A stretch of DNA of 64,000 nt from positions 1-64,000 of the forward strand of contig NZ_BOPO01000023.1 in the NCBI RefSeq assembly GCF_017312725.1, given 5' to 3'. This stretch comes from Actinocatenispora comari. Its GTDB lineage: Bacteria > Actinomycetota > Actinomycetes > Mycobacteriales > Micromonosporaceae. A program made the position numbers and the translations under genes. Positions 1 to 8,111 of this stretch are shown here, in pieces. How positions within the stretch are numbered: the first letter of the stretch is position 1; each line of letters begins with the position of its first letter. The notes under the pieces were generated by a model. The model saw only the letters and a program-made list of their open reading frames with translations, had not been told where the DNA came from and ran no database searches.

Positions 1-972
1 ACCGCGACCGCGACGGCGGCCGGCGCCGCCGTGGTACCGGTGCACGGCGACGACCCGCGCGCGGACCGTACCGCGATCGCCGCACTCGCCCACCGCGACC
101 CGGCCGCCGTGCTCGCCGCCGGTACCGGCTTCGGGCCGGCCGACCGGCTCGGCGCTCGCCTGAGCGTCGCGGTCGCCGGCCGGCAACTGCCCGGCGGCGG
201 CCAGGTGATGTTCCCCGGTCGCCGGCTGGTCGCGCTGTACGGCCATCCCGGTACCGCGGTGCTCGGCGCGCTCGGCGCGCAGGACCTGTCCGCGAGCATC
301 GCCCGGGCGAAGCACGTCGCCGAGCCGTACCGGACCGGCGGGGTGCCGGTGGTGCCGACGTTCGAGATCATCGCGACCACCGCGCAGGCCTCGCCCGGCC
401 CGGACGGCCGGTACTCGGCGGTGTCCAGCGTGGCGTCGCTGCGGCCGTGGGTCCGCGCGGCCGGCGCCGCCGGCATGTACGTGGTGCTCGACCTGCAGCC
501 GGGCCGCGCCGACCTGCTCGACCAGGCCAAGCGGTACCGGTCGCTGCTGGCACTGCCGTACGTCGGGCTGGCGCTGGACCCGGAGTGGAAGCTCGCGGCG
601 GGGCAGAAACCGCTGGAACAGATCGGCACGGTGGACGCCAGCGAGATCAACCGGGTGAGCGACTGGCTGTCCGGGCTGACCGCCACGCACCGGCTGCCGC
701 AGAAACTGCTGGTCCTGCACCAGTTCCAGCTGTCCATGATCGGGCACGAGGACCGGCTGGACACCGGGCACGACAACCTGTCGCTGCTGATCCACATGGA
801 CGGCCAGGGCAGCCCGAGCCTGAAGGACGAGACCTGGTCCGGGGTGGTCGGCGCCCGGCCGGACGGCGTGGCCCTGGGCTGGAAGAACTTCTACACCAAG
901 GACCACCCGATGCTGACGCCGGCGCAGACGCTCGCCCAGCGCCCCTGCCCGGACATGATCTCCTACCAGTAG
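1..972 (+). CDS. Hypothetical protein, 5' end outside the window
   Basis: The reading frame is open from the first base of the window to a TAG at 970-972, so the N-terminus lies upstream. The first in-frame start inside the window is a GTG at 31 with no convincing ribosome site, so I treat the gene as 5' partial. The visible 323 residues begin in an Ala/Val-rich stretch and continue into a mixed alpha/beta protein with conserved-looking blocks (VVLDLQPGRADLL, LALDPEWKL, LLVLHQFQLSMI, DGVALGWKNFYTKDHP). I do not recognise the family. The alternation of strands with DLQPG, DPEW and HQFQ resembles a TIM-barrel-like wall protein, but that is only an impression. It is convergent with the ROK regulator, with 5 bp between stop codons. 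Confidence 0.7.
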   Translation, partial: TATATAAGAAVVPVHGDDPRADRTAIAALAHRDPAAVLAAGTGFGPADRLGARLSVAVAGRQLPGGGQVMFPGRRLVALYGHPGTAVLGALGAQDLSASIARAKHVAEPYRTGGVPVVPTFEIIATTAQASPGPDGRYSAVSSVASLRPWVRAAGAAGMYVVLDLQPGRADLLDQAKRYRSLLALPYVGLALDPEWKLAAGQKPLEQIGTVDASEINRVSDWLSGLTATHRLPQKLLVLHQFQLSMIGHEDRLDTGHDNLSLLIHMDGQGSPSLKDETWSGVVGARPDGVALGWKNFYTKDHPMLTPAQTLAQRPCPDMISYQ

Positions 973-977
973 CGGCG

Positions 978-2165
978 CTACCGGGTGTCGGTGCGGCGGG
1001 CGAAGGCGTCGTCGCGGGCGGTGTCTAGGGCGCGGGCGAGCGCGCCGCGCAGCACCGGGTCGTCGAGCGTCCCGACGGTGACGTGCGGGCGCAGCGGGGT
1101 GAGCCGCGGCAGCGTGTGCCGCACCGGGGCGAGCAGCAGGTCGGCGTTGCCGCCGACGGTACCGCCGAGCGCGATCAGGTCCGGGTCGAGCACCGCGGAC
1201 ACCGCCGCGGCGACGTAGGCGAGCCGCTCCCCCTCCCGCCGTACCGTGGCGGCGGCCCGCTCGTCGCCGGCGCGGGCGGCGTCGAACACCTGCCGGGCGC
1301 TGAGCCGGCCGGACATGCCGAGTTCGCGCGCGGTGTCGACCACCGAGTCGGCCGACACCGCGGCCTCCAGCACCCCGCGCGGCGCCGCGGGGGCGGCGGG
1401 GGCGTCCGGCGCCATCGGCAGGAAGCCGATCTCGCCGGCGGCGCCGTGCGCGCCGACGAACGGCTCGCCGCCGGCCACCACGCCGAGGCCCAGGCCGGTG
1501 CCGATCCACAGGTACACGAACAGCCGGCTGCCGGCGCCGACGCCGGACCGGTACTCGGCGAGCGCGGCGAGGTTCGCGTCGTTGTGCAGTTCGATCTCGG
1601 TACGCAGGGCGGTGTGCAGCCTTGCCCGCACCCCGGGGCGGCCCCAGCCGGGCAGGTTCACCGCGTACCGGATCCGGTCGGTGTCCGGCTCGTACACGCC
1701 GGGGGTGCCGATCACGACGCGGTCGAGCCGGGAGGCGGCAACCCGAGCGGTACTCGCGGCGTCCCGCACGGTGGCGACGACCAGGTCGGCGAGGGCGGCG
1801 CCGGAGCGGGCCCGGTTGGGCGTCTCGGCCCGCGCGATGATCTCGCCGGACAGGTCGGCGAGCGCGGCCCGGACCGAACCGCGGCCGATGTCGACGCCGG
1901 CGACGTAGCCGGCGGTCGGGTCCGCCTCGTACAGCAGCGCGATCCGTCCCCGGCCGGCCGGTGGGCGGCTGCCGGCGGCGCGGACCAGGCCGGCGGACTC
2001 CAGGCTGGCCAGCGCGGCCGACACGGTGGGCTTGGACAGGCCGGTGCGGCGGGCGAGTTCGGCGCGGGAGGTCGGGCCGAGCGCCCGCAACCGGTCCAGC
2101 AGCAACCGTTCGTTGATGCCGCGCAGCCGCGCCCGGGTGAAGGTGGACTCGTCCTGCTCGCCCAT
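978..2165 (-). CDS. ROK-family transcriptional repressor
   Basis: The protein has 395 residues, a typical length for NagC/XylR-type ROK regulators. Residues about 15-70 form a winged helix-turn-helix (INERLLLDRLRALGPTSRAELARRTGLSKPTVSAALASLE). A sugar-kinase-like ROK domain follows, with VDIGRGSVRAAL where kinases have DIGGTK, then HNDANLAALAE and the WIGTGLGLGVVAGG glycine-rich turn. The Cys-rich zinc motif of canonical ROK proteins is absent and replaced by an Ala/Pro run (PDAPAAPAAPRGVLEA). It is divergent from the APC permease and ROK kinase, and an imperfect palindrome lies between them, so control of that pair and of itself is the likely role. The effector is probably the sugar or sugar phosphate handled by the neighbouring kinase. 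Confidence 0.9.
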   Translation of the reverse strand: MGEQDESTFTRARLRGINERLLLDRLRALGPTSRAELARRTGLSKPTVSAALASLESAGLVRAAGSRPPAGRGRIALLYEADPTAGYVAGVDIGRGSVRAALADLSGEIIARAETPNRARSGAALADLVVATVRDAASTARVAASRLDRVVIGTPGVYEPDTDRIRYAVNLPGWGRPGVRARLHTALRTEIELHNDANLAALAEYRSGVGAGSRLFVYLWIGTGLGLGVVAGGEPFVGAHGAAGEIGFLPMAPDAPAAPAAPRGVLEAAVSADSVVDTARELGMSGRLSARQVFDAARAGDERAAATVRREGERLAYVAAAVSAVLDPDLIALGGTVGGNADLLLAPVRHTLPRLTPLRPHVTVGTLDDPVLRGALARALDTARDDAFARRTDTR

Positions 2166-2232
2166 CGTCCTCCGCTCCCCCGCCCGGCAGCGACTGTACC
2201 GCCCGCGAATCGGCCCGCGGGGATTGACCCGA

Positions 2233-2255
2233 TCAAGTAAAGGTATTTAACTTGA
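2233..2255. promoter_or_regulatory. Candidate ROK repressor operator
   Basis: An AT-rich 23-bp imperfect palindrome with 6-bp arms TCAAGT and ACTTGA (8 of 11 positions pair) sits in the GC-rich gap between the divergent ROK regulator and the permease, 25 bp before the permease start codon. Its position and symmetry suit a repressor site. Binding by the ROK protein is inference. Confidence 0.5.
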
Positions 2256-2280
2256 TGCGAGTCCGTCCCCGGGAGGAGCC

Positions 2281-3735
2281 ATGGCAGACAGCCGCACAGC
2301 GCCCACCACCGCACCACCCGACGGCGCGCTGCGCCGGCGGATCGGCGGCTTCCAGGCCACCACGCTGAACATGAGCCAGATGTGCGGGGTCGGGCCGTTC
2401 ATCACCATCCCCGCGATGGTCGTCGCCTTCGGCGGGCCGCAGGCCATCATCGGCTGGATCGCCGGCGCGGTGCTGGCACTCGCCGACGGGCTGGTCTGGG
2501 CCGAGCTCGGGGCCGCGATGCCCGGCTCCGGCGGCACGTACATCTACCTGCGCGAGGCCTTCCAGTACCGGACCGGACGGCTGATGCCGTTCCTGTTCGT
2601 GTGGACCGCGATGCTGTTCATCCCGCTGATCATGTCCACCGGCGTGATCGGCTTCGTGCAGTACCTGACCTACCTGTGGCCGTCGATGACCGGCTGGCAG
2701 GGCGACCTGGTCGGGCTCGTGCTGATCGTGCTGATAGTCGCCGCGCTGTGGCGCCGGATCGAGTCGATCGGCAAGCTGACCGTGGTGCTGTGGGTCGTCA
2801 TGATCGTCAGCGTGCTCGCGGTCATCCTCGCCGCCTACACGCACTTCCACCCGTCGCTGGCGTTCACCTACCCGGCGCACGCGTTCGACCTCACCCGGGG
2901 CGGGTTCTGGGTCGGCTTCGCCGGCGGCCTGACCATCGGCATCTACGACTACCTCGGCTACAACACCACGTCCTACCTGGCCGCCGAGATCCGCCGGCCG
3001 GGCAAGGTGCTGCCGCGCTCGATCGTCGTCGCGATCGTCGGCATCATGACCATCTACCTGCTGATGCAGATCGGTGTGCTCGGCGTCATCGACTGGCACG
3101 AGCTGCTGAACCCGAACTCGGCCGCGGCCAAGTCGGTCGCCTCCGCGCTGCTGGAACGTACCTGGGGGCACACCGCGGCGGTGGTGGTCACGGTGCTGAT
3201 CCTGATCACCGCGTGCACGTCGGTGTTCGCCGGGCTGCTCGGCGGTTCCCGGGTGCCCTACGACGCGGCCCGGGACCGGGTGTTCTTCCGCGCCTTCGCC
3301 CGGGTGCACCCGAAACATCGGTTCCCCACCGTCGGGCTCGCCGCGATGGGCGTCATCACCGCGGCCGGTTTCCTGCTCGGCCGGTTCACCGACCTCGCCA
3401 CCCTGATCCAGCTGCTGACCACGGTGATGGTGCTGGTGCAGGCGCTCGCGCAGATCCTCGCCGTGTTCGTGCTGCGCCGCCGCCAGCCGGACCTGCCCCG
3501 GCCGTACCGGATGTGGCTCTACCCGCTGCCCCCGGTGCTGGCGGCGGTCGGCTGGATCGTCATCTACGTGTACGCGGACGCCGCCTCGCCCGGGCGGCAC
3601 CCGATCGAGCTGTCGCTCGCCTGGGTCGCCGCCGGCTGCGTCGCCTTCCTGATCTGGGCCCGGGTGGAGAGGATCTGGCCGTTCGGCCCCAAGCAGATCC
3701 GCGAGGCCTACCGAGCCGAGGCGGTACGCACGTGA
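2281..3735 (+). CDS. APC-superfamily permease
   Basis: This 484-residue protein has about 12 hydrophobic segments. It carries the APC signature near the N-terminus (MSQMCGVGPFITIPAMVVAFGGPQAIIGWIAGAVLAL) and the AELGAAMPGSGGTYIYLREAF block between helices 2 and 3. A good ribosome site (GGAGG) precedes the ATG. APC carriers usually move amino acids or polyamines by proton or cation symport or by exchange. The gene is followed with a GTGA overlap by a ROK sugar kinase, and it is divergent from a ROK repressor. That context hints at an amino-sugar or sugar-like substrate rather than a plain amino acid, but the sequence alone does not prove it. Confidence 0.88.
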   Translation: MADSRTAPTTAPPDGALRRRIGGFQATTLNMSQMCGVGPFITIPAMVVAFGGPQAIIGWIAGAVLALADGLVWAELGAAMPGSGGTYIYLREAFQYRTGRLMPFLFVWTAMLFIPLIMSTGVIGFVQYLTYLWPSMTGWQGDLVGLVLIVLIVAALWRRIESIGKLTVVLWVVMIVSVLAVILAAYTHFHPSLAFTYPAHAFDLTRGGFWVGFAGGLTIGIYDYLGYNTTSYLAAEIRRPGKVLPRSIVVAIVGIMTIYLLMQIGVLGVIDWHELLNPNSAAAKSVASALLERTWGHTAAVVVTVLILITACTSVFAGLLGGSRVPYDAARDRVFFRAFARVHPKHRFPTVGLAAMGVITAAGFLLGRFTDLATLIQLLTTVMVLVQALAQILAVFVLRRRQPDLPRPYRMWLYPLPPVLAAVGWIVIYVYADAASPGRHPIELSLAWVAAGCVAFLIWARVERIWPFGPKQIREAYRAEAVRT

Positions 3736-4706
3736 CCGAACCACGACCGCTCGACCGCCGCGACGGCGGCACGGCTCGCATCGACCCGCCGTCGCTCGAA
3801 CGGGGCGACGCCCGGCTGCTGGGCATCGACATCGGCGGGACCAAGATCGCGCTGGCGGTGTCCACCGTGGACGGTGCGGTGCTGGCCGGCGACGTGGTGC
3901 CGACCGGCGCGGCCGACGGCGCCGAGGCGATCCTCGCCCGGCTCGCCGACGCCGGCCACGCGCTGCTGGGCCGCACCGGCAGGCCGGCCGCCGCGGTCGG
4001 CGCGGTCGGCCCCGGGATCATCCGCCCGGACGGCGTCGCCCTGTCCCCCAACATCTCCGGTTGGCACCGGGTACGCCTCGCCGACGAGCTCGCGGCCCGC
4101 TTCGGCACGTCGCGGGTCGCGGTCGACAACGACGTCAAGGCGGCCGGCCTCGCCGAGGTACGGCACGGCGCGCTGCGCGGCGCCGACCCGGGCCTGTTCG
4201 TCAGCCTCGGTACCGGGGTCGCGGCGGCGATCGCGATCGGCGGCCAGGTGCTCGCCGGGGCGCACGGCGCGGCCGGCGAGTTCGGCTACGACCTGCGCAC
4301 CCCGCACGAGCGGCGGGCCGCCGCCGACGGGTACAGCCCGCTCGAACGGGCCGTCGGTGGCCGCGGCATCGCCGAACGCGCGCTCGCGGTACTGGGTGCG
4401 CCGGTCACCGCCGCCCAACTGTTCGCGCGCACCGACCCGCCGGCCCGCCGGCTCGCCGGCGAGGTGCTGGCCGAACTCGCGATGCACGTGGCGAACCTGT
4501 GCATCGCCGTCGACCCGCGCCGGGTCGCCGTCGGCGGCGGCCTGACCGGCATCGGTACCGCGCTGTTCGACGCGCTGCGCGCCCGCCTCGACGCGGCCGT
4601 GCCGTTCCCACCCGAGCTGGTCCCGGCCCGCTTCCGCACCGACGGCGCCCTGCACGGCGCCCTCGCCCTCGCCACCGACGCCTACCGGTCCGGTCGCCCC
4701 GGCTGA
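3732..4706 (+). CDS. ROK-family sugar kinase
   Basis: The GTG start at 3732 overlaps the permease stop (GTGA), so the two genes are translationally coupled. The 324-residue product has the phosphate-1 loop LLGIDIGGTKIALAVS (about residues 31-46), AVDNDVKAAGLAEVRHG with the likely catalytic Asp, and VSLGTGVAAAIAIGGQVLAGAHGAAGEFG. It should phosphorylate a hexose or amino sugar with ATP in the cytoplasm. The zinc-binding CxCGxxGCxE motif that follows in glucokinase- and NagK-type ROK proteins is missing; the stretch reads RTPHERRAAADGYSPLERAVGG. Residues 1-30 are a hydrophilic extension. The substrate is unknown, but the coupled permease presumably supplies it. Confidence 0.88.
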   Translation: MTEPRPLDRRDGGTARIDPPSLERGDARLLGIDIGGTKIALAVSTVDGAVLAGDVVPTGAADGAEAILARLADAGHALLGRTGRPAAAVGAVGPGIIRPDGVALSPNISGWHRVRLADELAARFGTSRVAVDNDVKAAGLAEVRHGALRGADPGLFVSLGTGVAAAIAIGGQVLAGAHGAAGEFGYDLRTPHERRAAADGYSPLERAVGGRGIAERALAVLGAPVTAAQLFARTDPPARRLAGEVLAELAMHVANLCIAVDPRRVAVGGGLTGIGTALFDALRARLDAAVPFPPELVPARFRTDGALHGALALATDAYRSGRPG

Positions 4707-4852
4707 GCTCGCGAACCGACGTGCGACCCGGCAGCTACGGCGATCCCCCGACCCCGAGTCGGGCCCCGCCGGGCCGCACGACGCCGACCCGCCCGGGGCC
4801 CTGCCCAGCCGCCGGGCGTCGACCCGGTCGGTCGGATCGACGTCGAATGCCC

Positions 4853-4908
4853 GGCGCTCAGGCGCTCAGGCGCTCAGGCGCTCAGGCGGTCAGGCGGTCA
4901 GGCGGTCA
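4853..4908. repeat. 8-bp tandem repeat at the 3' end of the HAD gene
   Basis: Seven contiguous 8-bp units are present: GGCGCTCA four times (4853-4884), then GGCGGTCA three times (4885-4908). The last unit contains the stop codon of the minus-strand HAD gene (TCA at 4906-4908). Because 8 is not a multiple of 3, the array places TGA in all three minus-strand frames behind the gene. The remaining 150 bp back to the ROK kinase gene show no gene. Confidence 0.9.
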
Positions 4909-5607
4909 GGCGGCCGGGCGGGCGAGGATCGCGGCCAGGGCCGCGTCCAGGTCGGCGAGGTCGGTCAGGACCACGTCGGCGCCGGCGGCGGCGAGCTCGG
5001 CCGCCGGGGTGAACCCGGTGGCGACCGCGACGATCCGGACCCCGTTGTCCAGGGCGGTCTGCACGTCCAGCCGGGAGTCGCCGACCAGTACCGTCGGCGT
5101 CGCCGCGCCGGGGCCGTACGCCGCTTCGGCCCGGGCGCGCGCGACCGGTACCAGCTCGGGGCGGTGTTCCCGGTCGGATCCGAACGCGCCGGCGGCCAGA
5201 TCCAGCGGCGGCACCAGGCCGAACGCGGCCAGCTTGACTTCGGTGCTGGCGCGCTGGTTGCCGGTCAGTACCGACTGCACCACGCCCGGGGTGGCGGCGA
5301 GCGCCGTGAGCACCGCCGGTACGCCCGGCAGCAGCCGGCCCCGGTCGGGCAGCCGGTCGGCGACCGCGGCGAGCCGGGTCTCCTCCTGCCGCAGCGCCGC
5401 CGGCAGCAGCCGGCGCGCGGTCGCCTCGTCCGCGCCGTACTCGACGAGGATGGCGCGCAGGATCTGCCGGATCGTGCGCCCCGGTACCACCGTGGCGGGC
5501 CGGGGCGGTACGCCGAGCAGCTCGCCGCACAGCGCGAACCACAGTTCCCGGTCGAGAACGCCGACGTCGAGCAGGGTCTGGTCGACGTCCCAGAGCACCA
5601 GCGCCAT
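4906..5607 (-). CDS. HAD-superfamily hydrolase (phosphoglycolate-phosphatase-like)
   Basis: The 233-residue protein begins with HAD motif I, LWDVDQTLLD, which holds the nucleophile Asp7 and acid/base Asp9. Motif II is in VVQSVLTGNQ. Motif IV is VLVGDSRLDVQTALDNG, with the metal-binding aspartates. Residues about 17-85 form the helical cap. Family members dephosphorylate small phosphorylated metabolites in the cytoplasm. It is the third gene of a tight run after the MFS transporter and the metallo-beta-lactamase-fold protein (3 bp gap), so its substrate may be a phosphate ester derived from the imported compound. Its stop codon lies inside an 8-bp tandem repeat. Confidence 0.88.
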   Translation of the reverse strand: MALVLWDVDQTLLDVGVLDRELWFALCGELLGVPPRPATVVPGRTIRQILRAILVEYGADEATARRLLPAALRQEETRLAAVADRLPDRGRLLPGVPAVLTALAATPGVVQSVLTGNQRASTEVKLAAFGLVPPLDLAAGAFGSDREHRPELVPVARARAEAAYGPGAATPTVLVGDSRLDVQTALDNGVRIVAVATGFTPAAELAAAGADVVLTDLADLDAALAAILARPAA

Positions 5608-5610
5608 CGA

Positions 5611-6414
5611 CTACCGCACCGCCGGCTCGACCGGTACCACCAGGCCGGCACTCGCCGCGGTCACCGGGACCGGCCCGGCCGCGGCCCGCGCGGCGGCGAA
5701 CGACGCCTCGTCGTCGTCGCCGAGCAGGTGGCTGACCACCAGCCGGCCGACCCCGGCCGCCTGGGCGAGCCGGCCGGTCAGTTCCGCGGTGAGGTGGCCG
5801 TGCTCGGTGAGCATCGCCGGATCGGCGTCCAGGTACGTGCACTCGCACACGAACACGTCCGCTCCGGTGGCGGCGGCCAGCACCCCGTCGCACCAGCCGG
5901 TGTCGGACGAGAACGCGAGCGTACGGTCGCCCAGCGCGAACCGCAGCGACGCGCTCGGCACCGCGTGCCGGGCCGCGAACGCGGTCACGGTCACGTCGTC
6001 GGCGAGCCGCACCGGACTCGCCCCGTCCCGGACCAGCGGCGCGATGTCGAACGCGGTGGCGAGCGGCCGGCCGACCGCCGGGTCGGTGGGTACCGCCACC
6101 CAGTCGTCCAGCGCGGCGAGCGTGTCGACGCTGTCGTCGGGGACCAGCAGCGGGATCCGCGCCGGTGGCGCCTTCGTCAGCAGCCGGCTGAACGCCAGCG
6201 GTACGACGTCGAACATGTGGTCCTGGTGCAGGTGCGTGAGCAGCACCGCGTCCAGCCGGTGTTCCAGCCCGCGGGCGAGCAGCTGGGTGGCGATGCCGGG
6301 GCCGCAGTCCACCAGGATCCGCGTGTCGCCGTGCTCGACCAGGTAGCCGGAGCAGGCCGAGGTGGCGTCGGGCCGGCCGGCGCGGAAGCCGAGCACGGTC
6401 AGTCGGGTGGTCAC
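5611..6414 (-). CDS. Metallo-beta-lactamase-fold hydrolase
   Basis: The GTG start at 6414 overlaps the stop of the MFS gene (GTGA). The 267-residue product shows the zinc signature THLHQDHMFD (HxHxDH), a downstream His in ARHAVPSASLRF, Asp in FSSDTGWCDG, and a C-terminal His in VVSHLL. The overall pattern (LTVLGF at the N-terminus, then DCGPG) matches the RNase Z-like / cyclic-phosphodiesterase branch rather than true beta-lactamases. Possible substrates are phosphodiesters or cyclic phosphates. Its place between a sugar-porter-like MFS carrier and a HAD phosphatase suggests a catabolic role. Confidence 0.85.
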   Translation of the reverse strand: MTTRLTVLGFRAGRPDATSACSGYLVEHGDTRILVDCGPGIATQLLARGLEHRLDAVLLTHLHQDHMFDVVPLAFSRLLTKAPPARIPLLVPDDSVDTLAALDDWVAVPTDPAVGRPLATAFDIAPLVRDGASPVRLADDVTVTAFAARHAVPSASLRFALGDRTLAFSSDTGWCDGVLAAATGADVFVCECTYLDADPAMLTEHGHLTAELTGRLAQAAGVGRLVVSHLLGDDDEASFAAARAAAGPVPVTAASAGLVVPVEPAVR

Positions 6415-7850
6415 TGGCGCTCCTTCGTACCGGTGGGGGCGACCTCGGCGGTGCGACCGCCGAAGAGGCGCCGGGTGCCGGTGGTCTGTTCCAGGCTGCG
6501 GTTCTTGGTCTCCGGCGCCATCACCACGGTGACCACCAGGCCGAGCACCCCGGCGGCGACGAACAGCCAGAGCGCGCCGCTGACTCCCCAGGCGTCGACC
6601 AGGTCCGGGAACACCAGGACGCCGAGGATCGCGCCGACCCGGCTCACCGCGGTACCGAGGCCGGTACCGGCGGCGCGCAGCTCGGTCGGGAACAGTTCGG
6701 TGCAGTAGACCATGTCCAGGGTGCCGGGCCCCATGTTGGAGAACAGGATCGCGATCGCGAACAACACCACGATCAGCGCCAGCGCCGGCGCGTGCGCCAG
6801 CGCGAGGATCACCAGTACCGCGGTCTCCCCGGCGAACGCGGTGATCAGCACCGGCCGCCGGCCCCACGAGTCGACGAACGCCACCGCGATCGCGGCGCCG
6901 ACCACCCCGAGCAGCGCGATGATCGCGGATCCGAGGTACGCGGCGAGCTGGGTGGAGCCGGCCAGCGTGGTCAGGATCGTCGGGCTGTACATCTGGATGC
7001 CGTAGTAGGCGACGTCGTGGGCGAACCAGAAGATGCAGACGAAGAACGTCGCGCCGATCAGCCCGCGGGAGAACAGCCGCCGCCACTGCCCACCGGTGGC
7101 CCGTGCCGGCGCGCCGGCCGGCGCGTCGCTCAGCGTCGGCAGCACGACCTGGCTCGGTTCCAGCGTCGGGGTGCGCGACTCGCGGTTGACCAGGTCGGCG
7201 ACCACCCGCCGGGCCTCGTCGGTACGGCCGTGCGCCATCAGCCACCGCGGCGACTCCGGGATGGAAGTCCGGAACACCAGGGTGACCAGCGCGAGCGCGG
7301 CGCCGACCAGCAGCATCCAGCGCCAGGCGCTGGCCCCGATCGGCAGGAAGGCGACCCCGACCAGGTACGCGGTGAGCGCGCCGACGTTCCACATCAGGCT
7401 CAGCGCGACGACCAGCCGGCCGCGGTCGCGGACCGAGCCGAACTCGGCCGTCAGCGACGACGAGATCGGGTAGTCGGCGCCCATGCACAGGCCGAGCAGG
7501 AACCGGAACGCGATCAGTTCCCAGACGTTCTGCGAGATCGCGGCGACGGCCGCGAACACGACGAACCCGATCAGGTCGATCAGGTACATCTTCTTGCGGC
7601 CGAGCCGGTCCGCGACGCGGCCGAACACCAGCGCGCCGACGAACATCCCGACGATCGCCGAGCAGCTGGTGATCCCGGCGGTCAGCGGGGTGAACGTCCA
7701 GGATTTCTTGAGCACCGGCAGGGCGACGGCGATGACGGTGAGGTCGAAGCCGTCCAGGAACATGCCGATCGAGGACAGCAGCGTCAGCTTGCGGCGGAAC
7801 CGGGACAGGTTCGCGGTGTCCAGCGTGGTGGGGAGGGCGGCGGCGGTCAT
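6411..7850 (-). CDS. MFS transporter, sugar-porter-like
   Basis: I start the gene at the ATG at 7850 (MTAAALPTT); the frame runs further upstream but only in Arg/Pro-rich, non-membrane sequence. The 479-residue protein has about 12 hydrophobic segments. It carries the MFS loop signature RVADRLGRKKMY between helices 2 and 3, IPESPRWL before the central loop, and PETKNRSLEQ at the end. These are hallmarks of the sugar/inositol/organic-acid porter branch. It lies in the cytoplasmic membrane and heads an overlapping operon with a hydrolase and a phosphatase. A DeoR regulator is transcribed divergently and probably controls it. Confidence 0.88.
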   Translation of the reverse strand: MTAAALPTTLDTANLSRFRRKLTLLSSIGMFLDGFDLTVIAVALPVLKKSWTFTPLTAGITSCSAIVGMFVGALVFGRVADRLGRKKMYLIDLIGFVVFAAVAAISQNVWELIAFRFLLGLCMGADYPISSSLTAEFGSVRDRGRLVVALSLMWNVGALTAYLVGVAFLPIGASAWRWMLLVGAALALVTLVFRTSIPESPRWLMAHGRTDEARRVVADLVNRESRTPTLEPSQVVLPTLSDAPAGAPARATGGQWRRLFSRGLIGATFFVCIFWFAHDVAYYGIQMYSPTILTTLAGSTQLAAYLGSAIIALLGVVGAAIAVAFVDSWGRRPVLITAFAGETAVLVILALAHAPALALIVVLFAIAILFSNMGPGTLDMVYCTELFPTELRAAGTGLGTAVSRVGAILGVLVFPDLVDAWGVSGALWLFVAAGVLGLVVTVVMAPETKNRSLEQTTGTRRLFGGRTAEVAPTGTKERQ

Positions 7851-8111
7851 CGGTCCGGACTCCGTCCGGCGCGCGGCGCTTGCGGGCAGGTGGTCATGGC
7901 GGCACCTCGGTCTGGTGAGCGGTCCGGGCGCCACCCGTGGCGGAGCCCGGCCGAGCCGACTCGCTGGCGAATTTATCGCTGTGCGACGACAAGTTACCAC
8001 CTAACTGCTTAAATTTGGAGTCATGATTTCGTGATCAGGTGATGCCTCGCCGGCAGGTCCCGCGGTACGAGGCGGTAACGTACGGCTCGCACAAGCGGCG
8101 GGAGGAGCCGG
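7851..8111. promoter_or_regulatory. Divergent control region of the MFS and DeoR genes
   Basis: These 261 bp separate the MFS operon and the DeoR gene. The section around 7965-8040 is strikingly AT-rich for this genome, with GAATTTATC, TAACTGCTTAAATTT and TCATGATTTCGTGATCA. It is the natural place for both promoters and for the DeoR-family operator, which in this family is often a set of short direct repeats. I cannot define the exact site by eye. Confidence 0.45.

Noticed and set aside
2382-4706. One long plus-strand frame across the APC permease and ROK kinase
   Set aside because: The first part is out of frame with the clear permease. Only the portion from GTG 3732 is the real kinase, so this is not a fusion protein.
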